This document shows, piece by piece, positions 1-6,273 of a DNA stretch of 6,669 nt. The position numbers were made by a program, and so were the translations under genes. Every line of letters starts with the position of its first letter. Position 1 is the stretch's first letter. The notes under the pieces were generated by a model, which saw only the letters and a program-made list of their open reading frames with translations, was not told where the DNA came from and did no database searches. Origin of the DNA: Lachnospiraceae bacterium (lineage in GTDB: Bacteria > Bacillota > Clostridia > Lachnospirales > Lachnospiraceae); the NCBI GenBank assembly GCA_017961385.1, contig JAGCXJ010000191.1, positions 1 through 6,669 of the forward strand, in the 5' to 3' direction.

Positions 1-323
1 ACGTTATCCATATTTGCCTTGTTTCCCATTACGTAGAAGCGTACGGATACGATAATAAAAACCAACAGACATGCTGCAAACAGACTGCCGAGTATAATTA
101 CCTTGTTTCTTTTTTTGTTCTTTTTAATGAAATCTATTTCCTTTTTCTCATTCTCGATGATATCTGATTCAACATGAGGCTCTTTCATTGATGCAAGTAT
201 TCTTGTACACTCTGAGCAGCTCTTAGTATGTTCTTCTATGATATCGTTTGTCACTTTGCTCGTAAGCTCATCGATATATGACGGAAACAGGTCTCTTATT
301 ACTTCACACGGTATCTTATTCAT
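1..323 (-). CDS. Anti-sigma factor with zinc-finger (zf-HC2/ZAS-like) domain, partial at the left edge
   Basis: Reading the minus strand from ATG at 323 gives 107 codons before the window ends, so the C-terminus is missing. The first 40 residues look like a zinc-binding anti-sigma domain: Cys6, then His32-x3-Cys36-x2-Cys39, with the family-typical spacing and a CEVIRDLFPSYID-like opening. A charged lysine-rich stretch (about 59-73) leads into one membrane helix at about residues 74-93 (VIILGSLFAACLLVFIIVSV), after which the chain would be extracytoplasmic. The start codon lies inside the last codons of the sigma-factor gene (8-base overlap) and has a GGAAGGGAG site about 10 bases upstream, which points to translational coupling. 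By family knowledge it would hold the sigma factor inactive at the membrane until a signal is received. The signal and the extracellular part are not visible. The family call is strong; the pairing is inferred from gene order. Confidence 0.85.
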   Translation of the reverse strand, partial: MNKIPCEVIRDLFPSYIDELTSKVTNDIIEEHTKSCSECTRILASMKEPHVESDIIENEKKEIDFIKKNKKRNKVIILGSLFAACLLVFIIVSVRFYVMGNKANMDN

Positions 324-795
324 TGCTTTTTATCTCCCTTCCAAGTTTTTCCTTCCCTCTGTAAAATGTTACTCTTGCCCAGTTTTCATTCTTTCCGAGA
401 ACTTCACCGATCTCTTTGAAAGAAAGCTCGCCGAATACCCTGAGATACAAGACCTCTTTGTAAGGATCTTCAAGCGAGTGTATCTTCTTCATAAGATCGA
501 CTCTGTGAAGACTGTCTAAAGCCTCGCTCTCTGCGGAAGATGTGGAAATCTCCTGATCTGAGATATCTTCATAAGCAGGGTGTTTTCTGCGATAGGTTAT
601 AAGAACGTTCTTGGCTATGGAACACAGCCATGTGGTCATCTTACAGCTATCATCGTATCTGTCGCTTGATCTGATGGCCTGATAGAACGTTTCCTGAGTC
701 AGCTCTTCAGCCATGTCATTGTCATGAGTCAGCGATATAAGATATTTGTATACCACGATGGCATAGTCGCGGTATATTTCCTCCATGGGCTGCAT
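316..795 (-). CDS. ECF-type (group 4) RNA polymerase sigma factor
   Basis: Starting at ATG 795 the product is 159 aa, a normal length for an extracytoplasmic-function sigma factor. Sigma region 2 covers about residues 10-72 and contains the family-typical ELTQETFYQAI segment, then MTTWLCSIAKN and LITYRRKH. A short acidic/serine linker follows (73-98). Region 4 covers about 100-152 and has a helix-turn-helix with LSFKEIGEVLGKNENWARVTFYRGKEKL-like character. It would direct RNA polymerase to a small stress or envelope regulon, and is probably held by the overlapping anti-sigma gene downstream. The reading frame is open up to 858, but AAAGGGGGAG (810-801) sits 5 bases before ATG 795, so I prefer that start. 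ATG 786 (156 aa) is an alternative, and the extra 21 residues of the longest frame do not look like sigma sequence. Which ECF subgroup it belongs to cannot be settled by eye. Confidence 0.9.
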   Translation of the reverse strand: MQPMEEIYRDYAIVVYKYLISLTHDNDMAEELTQETFYQAIRSSDRYDDSCKMTTWLCSIAKNVLITYRRKHPAYEDISDQEISTSSAESEALDSLHRVDLMKKIHSLEDPYKEVLYLRVFGELSFKEIGEVLGKNENWARVTFYRGKEKLGREIKSNE

Positions 796-800
796 TCCAT

Positions 801-810
801 CTCCCCCTTT
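801..810 (-). promoter_or_regulatory. Ribosome binding site that sets the sigma-factor start
   Basis: The minus strand reads AAAGGGGGAG here, a strong Shine-Dalgarno site 5 bases before ATG 795 and 11 bases before ATG 786. It argues against the longer open frame beginning at 858, whose start lies upstream of this site. Confidence 0.7.
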
Positions 811-849
811 CTGATATGTTAATGCAATAAAACCGTGATTCGTTACAAG

Positions 850-861
850 AAATTGCAATTT
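850..861. repeat. Perfect 12-bp palindrome AAATTGCAATTT
   Basis: The sequence is its own reverse complement over 12 bases, with no extension on either side. It lies in the leader of the sigma-factor gene, between its candidate promoters and its start. It could be an operator or a chance AT-rich palindrome; nothing else supports a role. Confidence 0.3.
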
Positions 862-878
862 ATGACCAAAAAAAATTT

Positions 879-903
879 GACGTCCGGTTTATGCGGCGTT
901 TTA
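879..903 (-). promoter_or_regulatory. Possible ECF-type autoregulatory promoter
   Basis: On the minus strand TAAAAC (903-898) is followed after 15 bases by CGTC (882-879). Bacillus ECF sigma factors such as SigM and SigW use an AAC-type -35 and a CGTC/CGTA-type -10 about 16 bases apart, and many ECF genes are self-activated. The -35 matches only in its AAC core and the spacer is one base short, so this is a weak candidate. Confidence 0.25.
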
Positions 904-914
904 GACCGTTAAGT

Positions 915-923
915 ATTATAGCA
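915..923 (-). promoter_or_regulatory. Candidate extended -10 promoter for the sigma/anti-sigma unit
   Basis: The minus strand carries TGCTATAAT, a perfect -10 hexamer with the TGn extension. The -35 position at 17 bp (943-938, TCAAAC) is poor, as is common for extended -10 promoters. It would give a leader of roughly 110 bases before ATG 795. It is called from the motif only. Confidence 0.45.
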
Positions 924-939
924 CAGATGCAGGCTTTGT

Positions 940-968
940 TTGAGGCAGAGAGGCGTTTATGGTATACT
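940..968 (+). promoter_or_regulatory. Candidate sigma-A promoter of the sensor operon
   Basis: TTGAGG (940-945) and TATACT (963-968) are separated by exactly 17 bp, four and five matches to the consensus hexamers. Transcription would begin near 975, giving a leader of about 38 bases before ATG 1013. A perfect TATAAT lies just downstream (970-975) but has no matching -35 at 16-18 bp. A repeated TTTATGGT (956-963 and 981-988) brackets this core. Confidence 0.5.
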
Positions 969-988
969 CTATAATGAATATTTATGGT
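956..988 (+). repeat. Two direct copies of TTTATGGT around the operon promoter core
   Basis: TTTATGGT occurs at 956-963 and 981-988, 25 bp apart. The first touches the -10 hexamer and the second falls just after the predicted transcription start. The core TTTATG also occurs at 859-864 and 888-893 in the same intergenic region. The position would suit a repressor, but eight-base AT-rich repeats can arise by chance. Confidence 0.3.
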
Positions 989-1012
989 TTGTAAGAGAAA
1001 CAGATACCTGAT

Positions 1013-2125
1013 ATGGATGATAAAAAACGTGAAGAACAACTGAACACGGATGAGAAAAAGACGGATAAAACACGAGGCAACGGCTTTTTGATCGCGAGCG
1101 TGGTGCTTACCATAATAACCATGATCCTCGTACTTGTATTCTATCAGTCCTATATGAAGTCATTTAAAGAGGACAATAATGTAAAAAAGTATGATCAGTA
1201 CTATGTCATGATAGCATCTGACAGAAAGTCCGAATTCATGCAGGGCGTATATAAGGGAGCGTTTGATGCGGGACTCAAGCAGGGCATATATGTCGATCTG
1301 TTAGGTGATGATCTTCCCGGAGAGTATACAAAGTATGATCTTATGCAGATAGCGATAGACTCGGGCGTTGACGGCATAATTATTGATGCTGACGAATCGG
1401 CGCAGATGACTCAGCTTCTTACCGAAGCCGCAAGGGAAAAGATCCCTGTAGTGACACTTCTTGATGACAATACACAAGGCGTCAGGTGCAGCTATGTCGG
1501 CATAGGAGGATATGATATAGGCAGAGAATACGGTATCCAGGTGGCTGATATCATAAAGACTCTAAGAAGAGAGTATTTCATGACGACAGAAGATGCAAAG
1601 GAAGAGGATATCGCTACCATCGATGTAGCAGTATTAGTAAATTCCTTTGAACCAAGCACCGGACAGAACATTATCATCTCTGGAATAAGAGAGACCATAG
1701 AACAGACTGAACAGACAGGTTCAAAAGCTAATGTCGTACTCGTCCCGGTTGATAATTCCAACGCATTCTCTGTTGAGGAATCCATAAGGGATCTGTTCAT
1801 CAACGGAGATGTTCCGCGTATCATCGTATGTCTTGATGAACTCAGCACTGTCTGTGTCTATCAGGCGGTCATAGACTACAACGTTGTAGGTGAAGTAAAT
1901 ATCCTTGGATATTATGATTCGGATACTATCATAAATGCTATAAACAGAGGCGCTGTCTACTGCACAGTATCGGTCGATACGGCGCAGCTTGGAGAATACT
2001 GTGTCAGTGCTCTTGAAGAATATAATGATATCGGTGCGACCAGCCAGTATTTTACCGCTGATGTCACTCTGATAAACAGGAGCAATGTAACCTCCTATTT
2101 AAGAAAGGAGGATCAGGATGAATAG
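1013..2125 (+). CDS. Membrane-tethered periplasmic-binding-protein-like sugar sensor (Peripla_BP_4/RbsB-like)
   Basis: The product is 370 aa. A charged cytoplasmic N-terminus of about 24 residues precedes one hydrophobic helix (about 25-46, FLIASVVLTIITMILVLVFY). No lipobox is present, so the rest would stay outside the cell as a tethered domain. From about 62 to 360 it has the two-lobe pattern of ribose/galactose-type binding proteins: VDGIIIDAD (119-127), IPVVTLLDDN (144-153), YVGIGGYDIG (161-170), RIIVCLDEL (269-277), NILGYYDSD (296-304) and TADVTLINRSNV near the end. It is first in a packed operon and overlaps the histidine kinase gene by 8 bases, which suggests it senses a ligand and passes the signal to that kinase rather than feeding a transporter. 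The pocket motifs of XylF (YDR, VYKP) are not kept. Its five extracytoplasmic cysteines (159, 273, 281, 317, 330) are unusual. No good ribosome site is seen; only a purine stretch at 993-1000 lies upstream. The fold call is strong; the sensory role is inferred. Confidence 0.82.
   Translation: MDDKKREEQLNTDEKKTDKTRGNGFLIASVVLTIITMILVLVFYQSYMKSFKEDNNVKKYDQYYVMIASDRKSEFMQGVYKGAFDAGLKQGIYVDLLGDDLPGEYTKYDLMQIAIDSGVDGIIIDADESAQMTQLLTEAAREKIPVVTLLDDNTQGVRCSYVGIGGYDIGREYGIQVADIIKTLRREYFMTTEDAKEEDIATIDVAVLVNSFEPSTGQNIIISGIRETIEQTEQTGSKANVVLVPVDNSNAFSVEESIRDLFINGDVPRIIVCLDELSTVCVYQAVIDYNVVGEVNILGYYDSDTIINAINRGAVYCTVSVDTAQLGEYCVSALEEYNDIGATSQYFTADVTLINRSNVTSYLRKEDQDE
2104..2111 (+). promoter_or_regulatory. 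Strong ribosome binding site inside the sensor gene for the kinase
   Basis: AAAGGAGG is a near-perfect Shine-Dalgarno site 6 bases before ATG 2118. It lies inside the last codons of the preceding gene, so the kinase can be initiated efficiently on its own, in contrast to the poor site of the first gene. Confidence 0.75.
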
Positions 2126-3590
2126 GTTCTGGAATCTTCCTTTAAGAACAAAGGTCACAAGTATCTATATACTGGCAAATTTCCTGATCCTGATAGTAAA
2201 TCTGTTTCTGATAATCGGTATCAACAACATGTCTCGAGAAATCGAGATGGTATATCAGGATAACAGGCAGCTAAATGAGATGTCTGAAGCGCTAAACAGA
2301 GTTCAGGACAACATGACGGCATATCTTAATTCCAAGACGAGCGATTCTTTGGAGGAGTACTACAGGAGCGATCAGATATTTGACAGCATGGTGCAGGAAC
2401 TGAACGGTGATATAACCGACAGAACCTTTGACAGGATGGAAAGAAACATCAAGAGCATGGCTGCAAGCTATCTTGATACGGTCAGACAGACTATAGAGGC
2501 AAAGCGCGGACGAAACGTTGAAAAATACAGGGTAAGATATGAACTGGCAACGCAGCAGTACAATTATATATCCAGCTATCTTACTGCTCTAAACCAGGTA
2601 CAGTTCAAGAACAATTCCGAAAACTACAATGAAATGGCAACCAAGTTTAGGACTTTTGAACAGATAGGCCTGCTTGTTATGTTTATTGTGGTAGTTGGAA
2701 ATGTTCTTATCATAATCAGTCTTGTCAAGCGAATCATGAAGCCTTTGGGAGATCTTGCCAATACGGCCGAGTATGTTGCGGAGGGCAACTTCGATGCCAG
2801 AATGGTCGAGGTGGATTCGAAGGATGAGGTCGGAGTCGTTACCGATGCATTCAACAAGATGATAATCAGCATCAAGGAATATATCGAAAAGCTCAGACAG
2901 AGCATGGAAGCGGAACGTGAGCTCAAAGAGAAAGAGCTTACGATGGAAGCTCATCTTAAGGATGCTCAGCTTAAATATCTTCAGGCTCAGATCAACCCGC
3001 ATTTTCTGTTCAATACGCTAAATGCAGGAGCGCAGCTTGCCATGATGGAAGGAGCCGACAGGACCTATGAATACGTTCAGACCGTAGCGGACTTTTTCAG
3101 ATACAACGTAAAAAAGCAGGATATGCCGGTCACTATTGCTGATGAGGTTAATCTGGTAGATAACTATATAAGGATATTAAATGTGCGTTTTTCGGGAGAC
3201 ATCCATTATGAGAAGAATGTTGATGAGAAGCTTCTGAGTACTATGATGCCGTCTATGATACTGCAGCCTATAGTCGAGAACTGCGTGAATCACGGTATCA
3301 GAGAGATGGGTGACAAGGGAGTCATCTGCCTTAAGGTGTTCAGACAGGACAATGAGGTGTGCATTTCCATAAAGGATAACGGCAAGGGTATGAGTGAAGA
3401 TACCATCGAGAGCATCATGAACGGCACCCTTAGCGTAGACAGGAAAAAAGGCGATTCAAACGGCATAGGAATGGATAACGTGATCGCAAGGACAAGGATA
3501 TTTACCGGAGATGATGAGTCTGTAAAGATCATCAGTGAAGGTGAAGACATGGGAACCGAGATAATAATCTATCTTCCCATAGATGAATAG
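2118..3590 (+). CDS. Sensor histidine kinase, YesM/LytS type (HAMP, His_kinase, HATPase_c)
   Basis: The product is 490 aa. The first membrane helix is at about 15-36 and the second at about 183-204, enclosing some 145 extracytoplasmic residues that look almost wholly helical and charged, more like a four-helix bundle than the Cache domains of many YesM kinases. A HAMP domain (about 205-257; KRIMKPLGDLANTAEYV, DEVGVVTDAFNKM) and a coiled coil (258-288) follow. The phosphoacceptor motif QINPHFLFNTL places the active histidine at His295. The ATPase domain shows the N box ENCVNH (387-392), G1 DNGKG (420-424) and G2 GIGMDNV (449-455). All key residues are present, so it should be active. The partner regulator starts 15 bases downstream. 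By analogy with clostridial XylFII-LytS, the helical outer domain may receive a sugar-loaded binding protein encoded by one or both neighbouring genes. The kinase call is near certain; the input is inferred. Confidence 0.93.
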   Translation: MNRFWNLPLRTKVTSIYILANFLILIVNLFLIIGINNMSREIEMVYQDNRQLNEMSEALNRVQDNMTAYLNSKTSDSLEEYYRSDQIFDSMVQELNGDITDRTFDRMERNIKSMAASYLDTVRQTIEAKRGRNVEKYRVRYELATQQYNYISSYLTALNQVQFKNNSENYNEMATKFRTFEQIGLLVMFIVVVGNVLIIISLVKRIMKPLGDLANTAEYVAEGNFDARMVEVDSKDEVGVVTDAFNKMIISIKEYIEKLRQSMEAERELKEKELTMEAHLKDAQLKYLQAQINPHFLFNTLNAGAQLAMMEGADRTYEYVQTVADFFRYNVKKQDMPVTIADEVNLVDNYIRILNVRFSGDIHYEKNVDEKLLSTMMPSMILQPIVENCVNHGIREMGDKGVICLKVFRQDNEVCISIKDNGKGMSEDTIESIMNGTLSVDRKKGDSNGIGMDNVIARTRIFTGDDESVKIISEGEDMGTEIIIYLPIDE

Positions 3591-3605
3591 ATTTGGAGAT
3601 ATTGT

Positions 3606-5210
3606 ATGTACAAGATAATGCTGGCGGACGATGAAGGTATAGTGATCGATTCGGTGAAGTTCATAATAGAAAAGGAGTTTGGCGATCAGTGCATAGTTGA
3701 ATTCGCAAAGACCGGAAGAAGCGTGATCGAACTTGCCGAGAGCTTCAGACCGGATATAGCCATCATGGATATACAGATGCCCGGTATTAACGGTATCGAA
3801 GCCATGAAGGAGATCCGCTCTTTTTCAAAAAACACCATATTCATCGTAATGAGCGCATATGACAAGTTTGATTATGCAAAGGAAGCGATAAAGCTTGGTG
3901 TAATGGAATACATAACCAAGCCCATGGAGAGGACTAAGATAGTCGATGCTCTGATTAGGGCTATGAGACAGATCGATGCCGACAGGGAAAAGAGAAGCAA
4001 CGAGCTGCTAATCAAAGAGAAGCTTGAGACGATAGAGCCTATAATCGAGAGCGGACTTGTCTATAACATCCTCCTTAAGGAACATTTCAAGGAGGATATA
4101 GAAAGCTATATGTCTATACTTGAACTTGATGCACAGTACGGATATATGATGGCCATAGTATGCGGAGATGAGCAAAGGGGCAATCATATGACAAATGCCA
4201 TCGGCAGCAGCATCAGGATATCGGGCAAATACTCCGAGATCAGAAACAGCCTTAAGGAATACTTTAAATGTGTCGTTGGCTCAATAATGTCAAACAAGAT
4301 AGCTGTATTCGTTCCATGTGATGAGCATTTCGAGGATTATAACGAAAGGATCGAACTGATAAACAGGGCAAGAGAGCTTGTAAGAGAACTGCGCAAAGGT
4401 ACAGACATAAGCTTTCGTATAGGAATCGGCGCGATAAGGCCCATAAAGGATCTGTCGGAATCCTATCAGGAGGCCTTAAAGGCCCTTGTTGCCACCACAG
4501 GTTCCGTGGCTCATGTGGATGATCTTCCCATCGGATGTGAATATGAGGACAACTATCCCATCGATCTTGAAAAGAGCATGTTCGATCGAATAGAGAGAGG
4601 AGATACCGACAAGGCACTGGAAGCATCCGACAGCTATTTCGAATGGATGAGAGAGACTCAGTCATCGAGTGTGATGGCTGTTAAGCTAAAGATACTTGAA
4701 TTTGTCCTAAGGGCAGAGACGCTTGCTTACCAGAGCGGCGGTCAGACATACAGATTCAATGCAAGAGACGAGTATCTTCCTCAGATCATCGAGATGAATG
4801 ACTTTGATCAGATGAAGAGCTGGTTTTTGAACAAGATATCCGAGGCCTGCAAGAACATCCTGAGCAAAAAAGAAGAGAGATCAAACAGCATAATAGAACA
4901 GGCAAAGATCCATATAAGGGAGAACTTTGCAAAGGATATATCTCTTGACGATGTTTCGAGAACAGTAAATATCAGTCCTTATTATTTCAGCAAGATCTTC
5001 AAGGAAGAGACCGGAGTAAACTTCATTGAATATCTTACAAACATAAGAATAGACAAGGCAAAGGAACTGCTGAGCAGAACGGATCATTCCATGAAGGAGA
5101 TCTGTGCGATGTGCGGTTATTCGGATCCCAATTACTTCAGCAGGAGCTTTAAGAAAAACGTTGGTGTCACACCTACGGAATACAAGGAAGGTAAGAGCAT
5201 TGAAAACTAA
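3606..5210 (+). CDS. YesN-type response regulator (REC, degenerate GGDEF-like middle, AraC-type HTH)
   Basis: The product is 534 aa. The receiver domain (about 3-120) has the acidic pair Asp8/Asp9, phosphoacceptor Asp55 in AIMDIQMPG, the switch residue Ser83 in VMSAYDKFDYA, and Lys105 in ITKPME. A helical linker leads to a middle region (about 175-300) with FRIGIGAIRPIKDLSESYQEA, the pattern seen in the CdaR/YesN-type GGDEF-like domain. It lacks any GGDEF catalytic motif, so no cyclase activity is expected. The last 105 residues (about 428-530) form an AraC/XylS double helix-turn-helix: ISLDDVSRTVNISPYYFSKIF and then MKEICAMCGYSDPNYFSRSFKK, ending VGVTPTEYK. The start has GGAG (3595-3598) 7 bases upstream. 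It should be phosphorylated by the adjacent kinase and act as a transcription activator, most likely of sugar-uptake or catabolic genes. Its targets are not identifiable here. The gene ends 11 bases inside the following lipoprotein gene. Confidence 0.93.
   Translation: MYKIMLADDEGIVIDSVKFIIEKEFGDQCIVEFAKTGRSVIELAESFRPDIAIMDIQMPGINGIEAMKEIRSFSKNTIFIVMSAYDKFDYAKEAIKLGVMEYITKPMERTKIVDALIRAMRQIDADREKRSNELLIKEKLETIEPIIESGLVYNILLKEHFKEDIESYMSILELDAQYGYMMAIVCGDEQRGNHMTNAIGSSIRISGKYSEIRNSLKEYFKCVVGSIMSNKIAVFVPCDEHFEDYNERIELINRARELVRELRKGTDISFRIGIGAIRPIKDLSESYQEALKALVATTGSVAHVDDLPIGCEYEDNYPIDLEKSMFDRIERGDTDKALEASDSYFEWMRETQSSSVMAVKLKILEFVLRAETLAYQSGGQTYRFNARDEYLPQIIEMNDFDQMKSWFLNKISEACKNILSKKEERSNSIIEQAKIHIRENFAKDISLDDVSRTVNISPYYFSKIFKEETGVNFIEYLTNIRIDKAKELLSRTDHSMKEICAMCGYSDPNYFSRSFKKNVGVTPTEYKEGKSIEN
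5184..5191 (+). promoter_or_regulatory. Ribosome binding site supporting a TTG start
   Basis: AAGGAAGG lies in the last codons of the response-regulator gene, 8 bases before TTG 5200. It marks that TTG as the start of the XylF-like gene. No other start gives both a ribosome site and a complete signal peptide. Confidence 0.65.
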
Positions 5211-6252
5211 AAGATTATTTGTTCTCATTATCGTTATGATACTGACGCTGTGCTCATGTCAGCCTCAGGAAACGGGAGAGGGCGAGAGCGTTGATGATAA
5301 AGTTGATAAGATACAGATCGGCATGAGCTTTGACTCGTTTGTAATCGAGAGATGGCAGAAGGATAGAGATGTATTTGTTTCCGTTGCCAAGGATATGGGA
5401 GCGGAAGTCAATGTGCAGAATGCCAACGGCGATCTTGAGGAGCAGAAAAAGCAGATAGAGTATTTTATAGACAAGGGAATGGATGCCATTGTAATCATAT
5501 GCATAGATTCCGACGGTCTTGCCGATACAGTCAAGAAGGCAAGGGATGCGGGGATCAAGGTCGTTGCCTACGACAGACTGATACATGAAGGCGATGTGGA
5601 TCTGTACATATCTTTTGATAATTATGAAGTAGGCACGATGATGGGAAATACTTTAGTCGATAACGGTCTGGCCCAGGGCAGGGTTATAATGCTCGAAGGA
5701 CCGCTTACCGATGACAATGTCAATCAGATAGAAGAAGGCTTTGGAAAGGTAATGGCTGACAACCAGATCGAGATAGTGGATACCATGCACTGTGACGGAT
5801 GGAGAGCAGAGCTTGCCGGTGAATATGTATATAACAATCTTGACCTTATCGAGAGCGTCAACGCAATAATGTGCGGAAACGACAACCTTGCTACAAGAGT
5901 CGTTCATGCACTGGCGGAAAACAGGATGGCTGACAGGATAATGGTAGTCGGTCAGGACGCTGATCTTGAAGCATGTCAGAGGATAGTGGAAGGCACTCAG
6001 GTAATGACAGTTTACAAGCCTGTTGAAAAGCTTGCAACACGAGCAGCGGAGTGTACCATTTCACTTGTAAAGAACGAACCCATAACCGGCGATGATGTAA
6101 CGACCATAAATGACGGCAAGTATGATGTCCCGTGTGTTAAGCTCGATCCTATCGCCGTAACCGAACAGAACATGAATGAAGTCATCATAGGCAGCGGCTT
6201 CCATATGAAGGAAGATGTTTACTTAAACGTACCGGGCAAGATGCCAAAGTAA
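5200..6252 (+). CDS. XylF-like sugar-binding lipoprotein (D-xylose-binding protein family)
   Basis: From TTG 5200 the product is 350 aa. It begins MKTKRLFVLIIVMILTLCSC, a lipoprotein signal peptide with lipobox L17-C-S-C20, so the mature protein is probably lipid-anchored outside the membrane. The open frame extends back to 5104, but that part lies within the response-regulator gene and would put 32 unlikely residues before the signal peptide. The mature part matches what I know of E. coli XylF in many blocks: ERWQKDRD (50-57), NVQNANGD (71-78), AYDRLI (123-128), YISFDN..VG (136-145), DGW (199-201), CGND (225-228), GQDADL (251-256), RI.EGTQ.MTVYKP (261-274) and GFH near the end. Residues at the sugar pocket (Trp52, Asp125, Arg126, Trp201, Asn227, Asp253, Lys273) appear kept, so a pentose such as xylose is a fair prediction. 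It overlaps the regulator gene by 11 bases, and no ABC ATPase or permease follows, which favours a signalling partner (XylFII-like) over a transporter subunit. Confidence 0.88.
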   Translation: MKTKRLFVLIIVMILTLCSCQPQETGEGESVDDKVDKIQIGMSFDSFVIERWQKDRDVFVSVAKDMGAEVNVQNANGDLEEQKKQIEYFIDKGMDAIVIICIDSDGLADTVKKARDAGIKVVAYDRLIHEGDVDLYISFDNYEVGTMMGNTLVDNGLAQGRVIMLEGPLTDDNVNQIEEGFGKVMADNQIEIVDTMHCDGWRAELAGEYVYNNLDLIESVNAIMCGNDNLATRVVHALAENRMADRIMVVGQDADLEACQRIVEGTQVMTVYKPVEKLATRAAECTISLVKNEPITGDDVTTINDGKYDVPCVKLDPIAVTEQNMNEVIIGSGFHMKEDVYLNVPGKMPK

Positions 6253-6273
6253 CTGACCAGGAGAAAAAGACAG

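Noticed and set aside
238..519. Plus-strand open frame of 93 codons
   Set aside because: It is antisense to the well-supported sigma and anti-sigma genes, with no ribosome site or recognisable domain.
796..858. The 21-residue N-terminal extension of the sigma factor
   Set aside because: It lies upstream of the strong ribosome site at 801-810 or overlaps it, and does not resemble sigma region 2.
866..910. Possible leftward terminator or attenuator with a run of eight T on the minus strand
   Set aside because: Only 3-4 bp stems (CGGT/ACCG, CCG/CGG) precede the T run, too weak for an intrinsic terminator.
2589..3002. Minus-strand open frames opposite the kinase, and similar ones opposite the regulator and both binding proteins
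   Set aside because: They mirror strongly conserved genes on the other strand and show no protein family features.
5104..5199. The upstream extension of the XylF-like frame (32 residues before the chosen start)
   Set aside because: It lies wholly within the response-regulator coding sequence, has no ribosome site, and would place a basic tail ahead of a typical lipoprotein signal peptide.
3606..5210. Active diguanylate cyclase in the middle of the regulator
   Set aside because: The GGDEF-like region has no GGDEF or equivalent catalytic signature; it matches the degenerate domain common in YesN-type regulators.
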